Source: Leptospira bandrabouensis
GTDB lineage: Bacteria > Spirochaetota > Leptospiria > Leptospirales > Leptospiraceae
Length of the DNA stretch: 64,000 nucleotides
Direction: 5' to 3'
Assembly: GCF_004770905.1 (NCBI RefSeq)
Contig: NZ_RQHT01000003.1
Location: forward strand, 124,001-188,000
Shown: one piece after another, positions 19,080 to 27,926 of the stretch
Numbering within the stretch: the first letter of the stretch is position 1
Layout of the letters: each line of letters starts with the position of its first letter
Notes under the pieces: model-generated
Databases searched by the model: none
What the model saw: the letters and a program-made list of their open reading frames with translations, nothing else
What the model was told of the DNA's origin: nothing
Position numbers and translations under genes: made by a program

Positions 19080-20078
19080 TTATAGATCCCAAAGATAAAG
19101 GAATTTCGCGTTTGTTCCTGTTCCAAGGATTTTATCAGCAATGCCTAAAGAAAAAGGATTTTTGTTTCCTTCTGTAGCTTGGTAGATATTTTCCACTCGG
19201 CCTTTTCCTCTTTGGTACGTAATGACACGAGGATTTCCTGAGCGATTGCCTTGAAATTTAGGGTGTTGCATCATTTGGTAAACAAAATCATCGAAGTATC
19301 CGATGAAATCAATCATCCCTTCTTTTTTGGCTTGTTCTGCTGTGAAAATTCTACCATCACAAATTTCTCTGAGGCGAGTTTCACCCACATTCGGTCTTCC
19401 TTTTTTTACAATGTCAAAAAAGCGACCATACAAACTATCAATGATGGATTGAAGGATTTTTCTTTGTTCCGCAGTCATTTCTGTTGTAGGAGAACCAAGT
19501 GCTTTGTTTGGGCCAGAAGTAAAAGACTGATCTTTGACTCCAATTTTATCCAGACCTTCTTTTACATTGATCCCAGACATGATAACACCAACTGAACCTG
19601 TAACAGTTGTTGGGTGAGCACCAATGGCATCGGTTGCCATTGCAATGTAGTAGGCTCCACTGGCAGCTGTATCCATAAATCCTGCAAATACAGGAATGGA
19701 TTTTCTGTTTTTAAATTTCAAAACTTCTTGGTAAATGATGTCACTGGCAGTCACCGTTCCACCAGGAGAGTTGATTTTTAAAATCACACCTTTGACATCT
19801 GGATCTCGTTCTGCATATTTTAAGGACTCTTTGATCCTTGCCACCATGGATTCTGTAGGTGGACCAAAAAAGGAATCTTTGGATTCATCGGAAATCATTC
19901 CTTCTATAGAGATGATGACGATTTTTTCTTGATCCTTTCCAGCGATAAGTTTCTCTTCGAAATCAGCCTTGCCACTTTGCGGTAACAAGTTCATACTGTT
20001 CCCAATGACACAAGATTCGGCAAAAAGCACCGAAAGCAGAACGACAGAAACGAAAAGAAAAGACTTTCTTGAAGGCAT
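19080..20078 (-). CDS. sppA: Signal peptide peptidase SppA (short form), probable lipoprotein
   Basis: A 332-residue serine protease of the short SppA type, starting at the ATG at 20078 with AAAGG 4 nt upstream. A longer frame to 20312 runs over the divergent epimerase gene and is rejected. The catalytic Ser is S140 in DTAASGAYYIA and the probable general base is K192 in SGPNKALGSP, with KINSPGGTVTASD as the substrate-groove strand. The N-terminus has a hydrophobic leader and Cys at 23 (LFAESCVIG), which suggests a lipid anchor rather than the usual transmembrane anchor. It digests leftover signal peptides in the membrane. First gene of the minus-strand run into the MBOAT gene. Confidence 0.9.
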   Translation of the reverse strand: MPSRKSFLFVSVVLLSVLFAESCVIGNSMNLLPQSGKADFEEKLIAGKDQEKIVIISIEGMISDESKDSFFGPPTESMVARIKESLKYAERDPDVKGVILKINSPGGTVTASDIIYQEVLKFKNRKSIPVFAGFMDTAASGAYYIAMATDAIGAHPTTVTGSVGVIMSGINVKEGLDKIGVKDQSFTSGPNKALGSPTTEMTAEQRKILQSIIDSLYGRFFDIVKKGRPNVGETRLREICDGRIFTAEQAKKEGMIDFIGYFDDFVYQMMQHPKFQGNRSGNPRVITYQRGKGRVENIYQATEGNKNPFSLGIADKILGTGTNAKFLYLWDL

Positions 20079-20133
20079 ACAAACCTTTCTAAGATCGCAA
20101 ACTATGACTTCAATCATTTTTGGGAGATAAATC

Positions 20134-21030
20134 TTGTACCAATTGAAAACAAAACAGTCTTGTTTTGAAATCCACCCGACTGGTGGTGGCCAATGGCTTG
20201 GTTTATTCCTCCAGTCCCCCGTGGATGGGAAATCGGTTTCTGTTGTTTCGGGCCACAAGGCCCCCGATCCTTTTTTTGCTTCTGGTTCCTTTTTGATGTT
20301 TCCTTGGGTCAATCGACTGGAGCCGAACCCCTGGGCACGGGAACCATTTTATCCCAGCACCCATTGGCTGACTGACGGGAATGGAATCCCTTTACATGGG
20401 CTTTTTCACAACCTTCCCAGGCATTTGGTGAAAGAAAAAATCGGGGATAAAGAATCCTATGCCGAGTTTCTCATTGAAATTCCGGCATCTTGGAAAGGGA
20501 CCTTACTTTCTAAAATCCAAGTAAAAGAATGTTATAGGCTTTTTTCTTCTGAGTTAAAAATCATCTACCTGCTCACAAACCAGTCCGATATCGAATTTCC
20601 TTTTGCATTAGGGATCCATCCTTATTTTCGTTGGAACGATGATGAGTCTATCGATGATCTTTTTTTATTTGGTTCTGGTTTTCATAGTGTAAAGTTAGGA
20701 GATTATCTTTTACCAGAAAAAATCCAGAACGAAGATATCTTACTGAATTCGGAAGAAACACTATCCGGAAAAAATTTAGATGATCTATATTTTGCAATCA
20801 ACGGAACCAATTCTTATATTGGGCTTTTTTCTATGAATAAAAAAGAAAAACTTATCATTCAAGGTGGTGAGTTTTACCAAATATATACTCCACAAGATCG
20901 ACGATCTATAGCGATTGAGCCTATGACAGGAACTGGGAATTTTTTACATTTCCCTGGTGGTAATCCTAAAACCATTGCACCTAATACGGAAAAACAGATA
21001 GAATTCTCCATTCGATTGGATCATTTTTAA
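20134..21030 (+). CDS. Aldose 1-epimerase family protein
   Basis: A 298-residue galactose-mutarotase-fold protein. It begins with TTG at 20134, backed by GGGAGA at 20122-20127. Family landmarks are PWVNRLEPNPWA, the LHGLFHNLPRH block (first catalytic His), LGIHPYFRW (second His) and the Glu in IAIEPMTGTGN near residue 270. It would interconvert alpha and beta anomers of hexoses or hexose-6-phosphates in the cytoplasm. No sugar operon is nearby; it is divergent from sppA. Specificity is unknown. Confidence 0.88.
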   Translation: MYQLKTKQSCFEIHPTGGGQWLGLFLQSPVDGKSVSVVSGHKAPDPFFASGSFLMFPWVNRLEPNPWAREPFYPSTHWLTDGNGIPLHGLFHNLPRHLVKEKIGDKESYAEFLIEIPASWKGTLLSKIQVKECYRLFSSELKIIYLLTNQSDIEFPFALGIHPYFRWNDDESIDDLFLFGSGFHSVKLGDYLLPEKIQNEDILLNSEETLSGKNLDDLYFAINGTNSYIGLFSMNKKEKLIIQGGEFYQIYTPQDRRSIAIEPMTGTGNFLHFPGGNPKTIAPNTEKQIEFSIRLDHF

Positions 21031-21035
21031 AAAAA

Positions 21036-21041
21036 TATAAT
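21036..21041 (+). promoter_or_regulatory. -10 box (TATAAT) for the small HTH gene
   Basis: A perfect TATAAT sits 52 bp before the ATG at 21088. The -35 region is weak: TTCGAT at 21011-21016 has a 19-bp spacer and TTGGAT at 21016-21021 only 14. It lies just after the epimerase stop, implying that the small gene has its own promoter and a short leader that includes the dyad at 21061-21081. Confidence 0.5.
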
Positions 21042-21060
21042 CTCTTTATCGAACAATCTG

Positions 21061-21081
21061 TCTAACACCAGAGAGGTTAGA
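21061..21081 (+). promoter_or_regulatory. Dyad overlapping the ribosome binding site of the small HTH gene
   Basis: TCTAAC at 21061-21066 and GTTAGA at 21076-21081 form a perfect 6-bp inverted repeat with a 9-nt spacer that contains GAGAG of the Shine-Dalgarno GAGAGG (21071-21076). It may be an operator for the small DNA-binding protein itself (autoregulation) or an mRNA hairpin that limits translation. Confidence 0.45.
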
Positions 21082-21087
21082 TAAAAA

Positions 21088-21297
21088 ATGTCAGATGCAC
21101 TAGTGAATACATGCAAACAAATCAGTAAAAATCTGTTAGAGATCAAATATTTCGCTGAAAAGAAAAACACTAGCCGAACCTCTGTTTACCGAGCATTGCA
21201 AGATAAAAAAATCAATGAAGTTGTTATTGGTAAAAACTCTCGTTTTATCATTTTAGATGATTTAGCGAAGAAGTGGAAACCGGGTAGACAGTCCTAA
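21088..21297 (+). CDS. Small helix-turn-helix DNA-binding protein (excisionase/AlpA-like size)
   Basis: A 69-residue basic protein. Residues 18-45 (FAEKKNTSRTSVYRALQDKK) read as a helix-turn-helix with the recognition helix at TSRTSVYRALQD, followed by a beta-wing-like NEVVIGKNSRFIILDDL. Size and layout are like MerR-type excisionases or AlpA regulators, but no integrase is nearby. It has its own TATAAT, a GAGAGG ribosome binding site and an operator-like dyad. Its 3' end overlaps the convergent gene at 21248 by 50 bp. Family assignment is by pattern only. Confidence 0.75.
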   Translation: MSDALVNTCKQISKNLLEIKYFAEKKNTSRTSVYRALQDKKINEVVIGKNSRFIILDDLAKKWKPGRQS

Positions 21298-22096
21298 ATT
21301 CTAATTCCTTTTCAAAAAGATGATCCTCTCTCCATAAAGAGGGAGCATGTGAGTTCGTTAGATTCCAAATTTCCTCTGGAATTTGTTTTCTTATGGATTC
21401 GGGAAGGATTAACTCAAATCCCCAGTAAGGTAACAGGTATTCGTCGGTACTTTTTTCGAGTAAATACCCAAGAAAAGTATAAAACACTTTTCCTAAACTT
21501 TCGTCTGAATGTTTGTCTCGAGTTTTGATATATACTTCTGCAAACTTTGGGTATGGGAATTTAAATTCTTTTTTAGAAAATAGGTAGTGAATGGTTTTTA
21601 GATTCCCTGTGCGAAAGTAGAGTTTTTTTTCTCCTTCAAAAGAAAGTGGTAAAGCATTTGTGAAGAGATTTGATTCTAAATCCAACTCCATTCGCAATTT
21701 GATGTATCCTAAGTTCATCCATACAAGAGAGAGGGGAGAGTTCCCAAATTTTTTCCATTGATGGAAAATAGAGTTTGGCTTGGATTTTCTTTTTTGAGAA
21801 AAAAGTTTGTTTCGTAAAGATTCTGTTAGGTGATTTTTTTTGGATTCGCTAAATTGTTTTGGTAAAATCCAAAAATAGAGTCCTTCCCAGAACCTAAGAC
21901 TTAAAATTAATTCTAATTCTAATTTAGAATGACCCAAGGCCAGAGGTTCTGTTTTCCAATCCAAAACCACCGCAGGACGTAGGAAAGGAAACCCCATACT
22001 TTCCCAATCCAAACCAATCTGTTTCAGATTTGTTTCTGTCATAGGGAGATGTTCTAGTGAAATCAGAAGTTTGAGTGTTTTTGGGAATTTCCGCAT
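21248..22096 (-). CDS. Protein of unknown function, 282 aa
   Basis: A soluble, Lys/Leu/Phe-rich protein of 282 residues without signal peptide or recognisable motif. Aromatic clusters (FWEGLYFWILPKQ; LLPYWGFELILP) suggest a compact cytoplasmic fold. The ATG at 22096 is the outermost start; the ATG at 22042 (MTETNLKQIG) is an alternative and neither has a clear ribosome binding site. It is divergent from the LOG gene with 34 bp between starts and overlaps the end of the small HTH gene by 50 bp. Function unknown. Confidence 0.65.
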   Translation of the reverse strand: MRKFPKTLKLLISLEHLPMTETNLKQIGLDWESMGFPFLRPAVVLDWKTEPLALGHSKLELELILSLRFWEGLYFWILPKQFSESKKNHLTESLRNKLFSQKRKSKPNSIFHQWKKFGNSPLSLVWMNLGYIKLRMELDLESNLFTNALPLSFEGEKKLYFRTGNLKTIHYLFSKKEFKFPYPKFAEVYIKTRDKHSDESLGKVFYTFLGYLLEKSTDEYLLPYWGFELILPESIRKQIPEEIWNLTNSHAPSLWREDHLFEKELEFRTVYPVSTSSLNHLK

Positions 22097-22130
22097 TTTT
22101 TATACCATTCGGTCGATCTATGATAACAAG

Positions 22131-22895
22131 ATGAATGATTTAGCCTTTGAGAATCAAAGTTTTTTGTGGGGGAATGAAGCAGGCCCGATCCGAATCCTTT
22201 CCGAATACCTGCACCCTAAGGCAGAATTCCAGGAACATGGAATCACCGATACCATTGTGGTATTTGGATCTGCTAGAATTCCCTCCCCAGAATCACAAAA
22301 AAAGAATCCACCTTCCCCGTTAGAGTCGTTCGGTCATTATTATGAAGAAGCTCGTGAATTTTCCCGGCTGATTACAGAATGGGCAGAGGTTTTAAAACAG
22401 GAAATCCCAGATCGCAACTTACATATTTGTACAGGTGGGGGACCGGGAATTATGGAGGCGGGGAACCGTGGTGCCAAAGAGGCAGGTTCAAAATCTGTGG
22501 CACTCAACATTGTCCTTCCTCACGAACAACAACCGAATCCGTATGTAAACCCCGAGTTAACTTTTGAGTTTCATTACTTTTTTATGCGTAAACTTTGGTT
22601 TATGAAAACCTGTCGTGGGATGATTGCTTTTCCTGGTGGGTTTGGGACCTTTGATGAATTATTTGAAACTTTAACTCTTGTCCAGACGGGAAAAAAAAGT
22701 CGGATCCCCATCCTTTTGTATGGATCGAAGTTTTGGAATGAGGTCATCAATTTCAAAAAATTAGCAGAAATGCGACTGATTTCAGAAGAAGACCTACATC
22801 TTTTTGGATTTGCCGACAGTCCTGTAGAAGCCCTTCGATTCTTTCAGGAAAAGATTCGTTTCGAATTGACCCATTCTGAGGGTACAAAAACATAG
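22131..22895 (+). CDS. LOG family protein (TIGR00730-like; cytokinin riboside phosphoribohydrolase-type)
   Basis: A 254-residue Rossmann-like protein started at ATG 22131 (MNDLAFENQSFLWG), which matches the usual N-terminus of the long LOG subgroup; the upstream TTG at 22071 is rejected. Signature motifs are CTGGGPGIMEAGNRGA and AFPGGFGTFDELFE, the nucleotide-binding PGGxGTxxE motif. LOG enzymes cleave nucleoside 5'-monophosphates to base plus ribose-5-phosphate; the bacterial role is usually nucleotide recycling. It is followed after 18 bp by rpmB. Confidence 0.9.
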   Translation: MNDLAFENQSFLWGNEAGPIRILSEYLHPKAEFQEHGITDTIVVFGSARIPSPESQKKNPPSPLESFGHYYEEAREFSRLITEWAEVLKQEIPDRNLHICTGGGPGIMEAGNRGAKEAGSKSVALNIVLPHEQQPNPYVNPELTFEFHYFFMRKLWFMKTCRGMIAFPGGFGTFDELFETLTLVQTGKKSRIPILLYGSKFWNEVINFKKLAEMRLISEEDLHLFGFADSPVEALRFFQEKIRFELTHSEGTKT

Positions 22896-22913
22896 CGAAA
22901 CAAGGTAATAATT

Positions 22914-23198
22914 ATGGCTAGAACATGTGTAGTAACCGGAAAAGGAACAACGGCAGGGAACAACGTATCCCATTCTCATAAAAAGAATCGCCGTATCTGG
23001 AAGGTGAATGTAATCACAAAGAAAATCTTTTTGGAAGATGAGAACCGTTGGGTTCGCGTTAAGATTTCTACACGTGCTTTAAGAACCCTTCGTAAAAAAG
23101 GTTTGAAAGTGGCTATCAAAGACCACGGCGGCGATATTTCTGCCATCACTCCAAAAAAATACGTTGGAATCACTCCCAAAGCACAACCAGCAGCTTAA
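22914..23198 (+). CDS. rpmB: 50S ribosomal protein L28
   Basis: A 94-residue basic protein opening [20 protein letters not shown], the L28 signature, followed by [14 protein letters not shown] and ending in a short hydrophobic tail. It is a structural component of the large ribosomal subunit. It follows the LOG gene by 18 bp with AAGG at 22902-22905 upstream of the ATG, and precedes nth by 22 bp. Confidence 0.96.
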   Translation: MARTCVVTGKGTTAGNNVSHSHKKNRRIWKVNVITKKIFLEDENRWVRVKISTRALRTLRKKGLKVAIKDHGGDISAITPKKYVGITPKAQPAA

Positions 23199-23220
23199 AT
23201 TTTTTTAGTTTGCTTCTGGA

Positions 23221-23862
23221 TTGAAACAATCCAAAAAAACACCCAAAGTCACCGATGTCTACCGTCTCTTAGAGGCGGAGTTCGGTGCCGTAGAAACCCC
23301 CCTCACGTTTTCTAAACCTTATGAATTGGCCATTGCGGTCATTTTAAGTGCACAATGTACGGACGAACGTGTGAACCAAGTCACACCCGAACTCTTTCGC
23401 ACCTTTCCCACACTTGAATCTTTTGCGAAGGCACCTATAACGGCCATTGAGAAAAAAATTTTCTCTACTGGGTTTTATAAAAACAAAGCCAAAAACATCC
23501 AAGGTTTTGCTCGGATGGTTCTTTCTGAATTTGGTGGTGAAATTCCAAAAACTATGGAAGAAGCCATCAAACTTCCTGGGTTTGGAAGAAAAACGGCCAA
23601 TGTGGTTCTTGCAGAAATTTATGGAGTTGTAGAAGGATTTGTTGTGGATACCCATGTGAAACGACTCACCAAACGTTTGGGTTTTACAAACAAAACCGAT
23701 CCCGTACAAATTGAACGGGAGATGATGAAAGTGACTCCTAAGGAGATTTGCCGAAACCTATCTCTGTACCTAATATTTCTCGGTCGTAAGTACTGCCAGG
23801 CTCGCCGGACATTTTGTTCGGATTGTCCTCTCTCTTCCCTATGTCCTTCGTTTTCGGAGTAG
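23221..23862 (+). CDS. nth: Endonuclease III (HhH-GPD DNA glycosylase/AP lyase)
   Basis: A 213-residue base-excision repair enzyme that removes oxidised pyrimidines and nicks the abasic site. The helix-hairpin-helix LPGFGRKTANVVLAE carries the catalytic K124 and the GPD-loop Asp is D143 in FVVDTHVKRL. The C-terminal [4Fe-4S] ligands C192-X6-C199-X2-C202-X5-C208 are intact. The start is TTG at 23221. Its last 125 bp are overlapped by the end of a convergent gene on the other strand. Confidence 0.96.
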   Translation: MKQSKKTPKVTDVYRLLEAEFGAVETPLTFSKPYELAIAVILSAQCTDERVNQVTPELFRTFPTLESFAKAPITAIEKKIFSTGFYKNKAKNIQGFARMVLSEFGGEIPKTMEEAIKLPGFGRKTANVVLAEIYGVVEGFVVDTHVKRLTKRLGFTNKTDPVQIEREMMKVTPKEICRNLSLYLIFLGRKYCQARRTFCSDCPLSSLCPSFSE

Positions 23863-24571
23863 GTTTTTCTAATCCTTCTTCTGTTTCCGATTCCTTTCTT
23901 TGTTTCCAAGAACGATTTCTGTCTGTTAAATTAATGGATTCTAATTTATAATCCAAACGAATTAAGTTTCGTTTGCGAAAAAATAAATTTAAAGTGCCGA
24001 GTCTCCCATAATCTTTGGGACATTCAATTTGATGGACGTTGGACAAATAACGAAAGCGAGAGATAGGTTTTCCTTCTACAAGTAGGAAGAGGGGAAGTTC
24101 TGGGTGGTTTTGCCAAGGAAGGAGAGGAATTTTGGTTTCATCGTCTGCACTGACATAAACAATCCAACCATCGTAGTCTTCGATATTTTTAACATCAATG
24201 AGTTCTTGGATGGAACCTAAACCAAGTTTTACGGGACCGTGGTTCATTTCTTTGGATTTTCCAAGGGTAAATCCATCAAAAGGAAATTCGAGTGGTTTGT
24301 CTTTGGGACTAAAAGGGTACAACATGTACCCTTTCCCACGTTTTAAATCCAAATCCATTTTTTCTCTTTCTACGAAGCCGAGGAGAGCACTGAGACCCCC
24401 TCTGCCTTCTGCATCCATTTGAGTAAAGAGTTCTTTCCCACAATGGAAAAAAATCCGTAAAGGTCTGTCTTCCAAACTTGGGTGCGCACTGATTGCGGTC
24501 ACCAAAAGAAAAATTCCAAATGTAATGGAAGATATGGGGAATCGCACAAGAAAAGAAAGACGGATATTCAT
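23738..24571 (-). CDS. Exported protein of unknown function, 3' end antisense to nth
   Basis: A 277-residue protein with a Sec signal peptide (hydrophobic core about 10-28, cleavage near AISA-HP). The mature part (30-225) is a mixed alpha/beta region, with LRIFFHCGKELFTQ first, a YDGWIVYVSADDETK strand and a FLLVEGKPISRFRY strand. The last 40 or so residues are hydrophilic and disordered-looking, and are encoded opposite the nth Fe-S cluster codons. No family recognised. It is divergent from ubiA with 93 bp between starts. Confidence 0.68.
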   Translation of the reverse strand: MNIRLSFLVRFPISSITFGIFLLVTAISAHPSLEDRPLRIFFHCGKELFTQMDAEGRGGLSALLGFVEREKMDLDLKRGKGYMLYPFSPKDKPLEFPFDGFTLGKSKEMNHGPVKLGLGSIQELIDVKNIEDYDGWIVYVSADDETKIPLLPWQNHPELPLFLLVEGKPISRFRYLSNVHQIECPKDYGRLGTLNLFFRKRNLIRLDYKLESINLTDRNRSWKQRKESETEEGLEKPTPKTKDIGKREDNPNKMSGEPGSTYDREILGTEIGFGKSP

Positions 24572-24664
24572 AAATTAAGACCTTGGTACTAGGAACGGAA
24601 GAAATCCATTCGGAATGAACCAAAAAACCTTTTATCTGTCTAAACTAAGGGCAGAAAGGATGTT

Positions 24665-25573
24665 ATGAACTTCTTAAAAAACCTAGTCCTCTACGCTAAA
24701 ATGGTCAAATTTTCTCACACACTCTTTGCCTTGCCCTTTGCAGGGATTAGTTTCCTGCTAGCCTACCTAGAATCCACTTTGGATACGGGGGACTTACTCC
24801 GAATCGGGGCACTAGTCCTCGTTTGTATGGTCAGTGCACGGAGTGCGGCAATGGGTTTCAATCGATATGTGGATTCGGAAATTGATGAAAAAAACCCCCG
24901 CACCCAAAACAGGGAAATTCCTTCGGGAAAAATTTCCAAACTTTCGGCCCTTCTCTTTATTGGTTTATCTGCTTTTATTTTTATCTTCGCGAGTTTTTTT
25001 GTAAACAAACTGGCCTTCCTACTTTCCTTCCCGGCTCTTTTTGTTTTATTTCTGTATTCACTGACAAAACGTTTTACCCTTTTTTGCCATTTGGTATTAG
25101 GATTTGCTATTTCCATGGCACCACTTGGCGCTTGGATTGCCATTACTGAAACTATCAATATCATTCCTGTTTTGTTTTCGATAGGTTTGTTATTTCATAT
25201 TTCCGCATTTGATGTGTTATATGCAATCCAGGATATGGATTTTGATGCCAAAGAAAAACTTCATAGTATTCCTGCTAAACTTGGTGAGAACAAATCCCGA
25301 ATCATTGCTATCATTTTGCATACTTTGTCTTTGGTGTTTTTTATATTAGCTGGAACCAATGCCGAGTTAGGATTTATGTATTTTTTCATCCTTTCTGTGA
25401 TTGGCATTTTGATTATGTATGAACACAAAATTTCCTTTAAATACAAAGGAAAAGATTTACCTCTTATTTTTTTCCAAATCAATTCTTGGATCAGTGTAGT
25501 ATTATTTCTCGCCATTTTATTTGATAAGTGGAACGAGTTTTTATTAAAAATTTCATCGGGTATAAGTTTTTAA
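24665..25573 (+). CDS. UbiA-family prenyltransferase (4-hydroxybenzoate/menaquinone-type)
   Basis: A 302-residue membrane protein with about eight or nine transmembrane helices and the two Asp-rich motifs of UbiA enzymes. The first is [15 protein letters not shown] (D70, D74) and the second [18 protein letters not shown]. It attaches a polyprenyl chain to an aromatic acid. The direct coupling to ubiX (stop and start share one base) suggests MqnP/UbiA function in menaquinone synthesis, which is inference. The ATG has GAAAGGA at 24654-24660. Confidence 0.9.
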   Translation: MNFLKNLVLYAKMVKFSHTLFALPFAGISFLLAYLESTLDTGDLLRIGALVLVCMVSARSAAMGFNRYVDSEIDEKNPRTQNREIPSGKISKLSALLFIGLSAFIFIFASFFVNKLAFLLSFPALFVLFLYSLTKRFTLFCHLVLGFAISMAPLGAWIAITETINIIPVLFSIGLLFHISAFDVLYAIQDMDFDAKEKLHSIPAKLGENKSRIIAIILHTLSLVFFILAGTNAELGFMYFFILSVIGILIMYEHKISFKYKGKDLPLIFFQINSWISVVLFLAILFDKWNEFLLKISSGISF

Positions 25574-26169
25574 TGAAACTTGTTGTTGGACTTGCCGGTG
25601 CCAGTGGCAGTATTTATGCGGCAAGGTTCCTCCGTGCTCTCTATGAATTGGAAGGGGAAACTTACATCACAGCAAGTCCTGCGGCGTTACGGATTTTTTC
25701 CGAAGAGTATGAGACAAAGGTGGAGTCTGTTGAAGAGATTCTTTCTTTTGTAGAATCCAAATGGAAACCACAAACCAAACATAAGTTTCATGTTCGTAAT
25801 TTTTTTGATATTGGATCTGATATTGCGAGTGGTTCGAACACTTGGGATGGAATGGTTGTAATCCCTTGCAGTATGAAGACAGTAGCATCTATGTCGCAAG
25901 GACTCACGGAAAATTTAATTGAAAGAGCCGCCGATGTTTCGCTGAAAGAACGAAGGAGACTCATTGTAGTCCCAAGGGAAACTCCTTATAACCGCATTCA
26001 TCTTAAAAATCTTTTAAATTTAGATGAAGCAGGAGCAATTATTCTTCCTGCTTCCCCTGGATTTTATCAAATGCCAAAAACATTAGACGACTTGGGAGAT
26101 TTTATCGCAGGAAGGATCCTCGGACTTCTTGGGGTGAACCAAACACTCTTTCCTAAGTGGTTGGGGTAA
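25573..26169 (+). CDS. ubiX: Flavin prenyltransferase UbiX
   Basis: A 198-residue flavoprotein starting at ATG 25573 ([20 protein letters not shown]), which overlaps the UbiA stop as TAATG. It makes the prenylated FMN cofactor used by UbiD-type decarboxylases. Family landmarks are the GASG loop at residues 9-12, [20 protein letters not shown], the [19 protein letters not shown] block and [17 protein letters not shown]. No ubiD gene is in the window. The 3' end overlaps the convergent thioesterase by 17 bp. Confidence 0.95.
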   Translation: MKLVVGLAGASGSIYAARFLRALYELEGETYITASPAALRIFSEEYETKVESVEEILSFVESKWKPQTKHKFHVRNFFDIGSDIASGSNTWDGMVVIPCSMKTVASMSQGLTENLIERAADVSLKERRRLIVVPRETPYNRIHLKNLLNLDEAGAIILPASPGFYQMPKTLDDLGDFIAGRILGLLGVNQTLFPKWLG

Positions 26170-26566
26170 AGTTTCTAAAGTAAGCTGTTGGTTTCCCATT
26201 GTCACCTAAACATACATAGGTGATATCACTTTCGATCACAGCAGACATTTTTCCTGTTTGGGGATTGTTTGTAATGGCCAAAGTCCGGGAAGTCACAGAA
26301 GATTTTCCGTATTTTACGATTTTTCCGTAGATTTGAATGATATCTCCGGCACGAGCAGGGGATCGAAACACCACATTGTCCATACTCATGGTGACAATAT
26401 TGGTATAACGAATTTTATTCATCACATACATTGCCATTCCCTCATCGATCCAGGAGAGCATTTTTCCCCCAAAAAGATTGTTATGGTAGTTCAAATCGTC
26501 AGGTTGGACCAGATGTTGGGTGACCAGTTCCATATCGCGAAGTTTGTTCTGAATCGTATCGACCAT
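26153..26566 (-). CDS. Acyl-CoA thioesterase (hotdog fold, YciA/ACOT-like)
   Basis: A 137-residue hotdog protein when started at the ATG at 26566 ([16 protein letters not shown]). The 28-residue longer frame has no family support. Typical features are [20 protein letters not shown], where N and GG shape the CoA site, and [12 protein letters not shown] with the catalytic acidic residue of the central helix. It probably hydrolyses short or medium acyl-CoAs as a hexamer. It faces ubiX, overlapping it by 17 bp, and is divergent from pyrB. Confidence 0.88.
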   Translation of the reverse strand: MVDTIQNKLRDMELVTQHLVQPDDLNYHNNLFGGKMLSWIDEGMAMYVMNKIRYTNIVTMSMDNVVFRSPARAGDIIQIYGKIVKYGKSSVTSRTLAITNNPQTGKMSAVIESDITYVCLGDNGKPTAYFRNFTPTT

Positions 26567-26632
26567 AAATACCAAAAAATATGTTTTCGATTTATTCGAT
26601 ACCAAAAACCCTAGAGAAAAGATTTCCGACTT

Positions 26633-27565
26633 ATGTACTCCTATTCCCACAAAAACATCTTAGACACCTTACAATTTTCCAAAGAAGACCTGAATTTCCT
26701 CATCGAAAAAACCAACCGTATGAGTGTCCTACACGAAACGGGAGAGGCCTTCGGTATCCTAAACGGGAAACTCCTGGCTTCTTTATTTTTCGAAGCCAGT
26801 ACCCGAACCAGGATGAGTTTTGAAGCGGCTATGGAAAGGTTGGGAGGGAGACTGATCTCAACCGTCGGATTTCAATTTTCCTCCATCTCGAAGGGAGAAA
26901 CTCTCTACGATACCATGAAGATGATTGAAGCGTATGTGGACATTGCTGTCATTCGCCATCCCGTAGAAGGATCTTCTCGAATCGCAGCAGGTGCTGTGAA
27001 TATTCCTGTGATCAATGCAGGAGATGGTGCCGGCCAACACCCTACCCAAGCCCTTCTGGATTTATACACCATTGTATCCGAAAAAGGAAAAATCGATGGT
27101 TTAAACATTGCATTTATTGGGGATTTAAAGTATGGACGCACCATCCATTCTCTCATCAATCTCTTAAGACATTACCCAGTACATTTGTATCTCATAAGCC
27201 CGGAAGAGTTAAGGCTACCCGAAAAATACAAAAAAAACTTAGAAGGTTTTCCTATGACTTGGGAAGAAACCACCGACATCAAAGCATTTTGGGATGCGGA
27301 TGTTGCTTATGTGACAAGGATCCAAGAAGAACGTTTCCCGGATCATAGAGAATATGAAAAATTAAAAGATATCTACAAGGTGAATAAGGAATTGGTTCTT
27401 GCTTCTAAAAAAGACACAACCATTCTGCACCCACTCCCTAGGGTGAATGAACTTTCTACAGATATTGATGATCTTCCCAATGCAGCATACTTCCGTCAGG
27501 CGAAATATGGTGTGGTTGTTCGTATGGCCTTACTTTGTCTCAGTCTCGGAGTGAAATTTGACTAA
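26633..27565 (+). CDS. pyrB: Aspartate carbamoyltransferase catalytic chain
   Basis: A 310-residue ATCase making N-carbamoyl-aspartate for pyrimidine synthesis. Carbamoyl-phosphate site: [12 protein letters not shown] (STRTR 56-60). Aspartate-domain and interface blocks: [26 protein letters not shown] and [15 protein letters not shown]. No regulatory pyrI follows, so an unregulated trimer or different control is expected. It overlaps the DUF2203 gene by 8 bp, which begins the pyrB-DUF2203-dapL operon. Confidence 0.96.
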   Translation: MYSYSHKNILDTLQFSKEDLNFLIEKTNRMSVLHETGEAFGILNGKLLASLFFEASTRTRMSFEAAMERLGGRLISTVGFQFSSISKGETLYDTMKMIEAYVDIAVIRHPVEGSSRIAAGAVNIPVINAGDGAGQHPTQALLDLYTIVSEKGKIDGLNIAFIGDLKYGRTIHSLINLLRHYPVHLYLISPEELRLPEKYKKNLEGFPMTWEETTDIKAFWDADVAYVTRIQEERFPDHREYEKLKDIYKVNKELVLASKKDTTILHPLPRVNELSTDIDDLPNAAYFRQAKYGVVVRMALLCLSLGVKFD

Positions 27566-27926
27566 AAAGATTTGGACTTTAACGGAAGCAAGAGAAGTCC
27601 TACCACTTGTGCGAGACATTACAAGGGAATACTATTTAAGAGCCAGTATTCTTGCTGATGATGTTCGTAACAAAATGTTACCAGAAAATGTTTTAGAATC
27701 AAAAGAAGATGAAATTAGTGAAATTGTAAAACATTGGACAAACGAAATTTTGGCAATGCATATCGATGTCAAAGGTTTGTGGTTGGTAGATTTTGACCAC
27801 GGCAGCGGTTTTTACTGTTGGACCTGGGGCGAAGAAGACGTGTTATACGAACACGGTTATCATGAAGGATTTAGATCGAGAAAACTCATAGAGGAAAATA
27901 AAGAAGAAGATGACTCAGATAAATGA
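27558..27926 (+). CDS. DUF2203 family protein
   Basis: A 122-residue acidic protein. The N-terminal [20 protein letters not shown] helix and the C-terminal [20 protein letters not shown] block with a following FRSRKLI match DUF2203. The start is TTG at 27558, inside the end of pyrB, and the end overlaps dapL by 17 bp, so it is translated as part of that operon. The function of DUF2203 is not known to me. Confidence 0.85.
   Translation: MTKKIWTLTEAREVLPLVRDITREYYLRASILADDVRNKMLPENVLESKEDEISEIVKHWTNEILAMHIDVKGLWLVDFDHGSGFYCWTWGEEDVLYEHGYHEGFRSRKLIEENKEEDDSDK

Noticed and set aside
20079..20312. 78-residue N-terminal extension of SppA
   Set aside because: It runs over the start of the divergent epimerase gene; the ATG at 20078 has a ribosome binding site and gives a proper lipoprotein leader.
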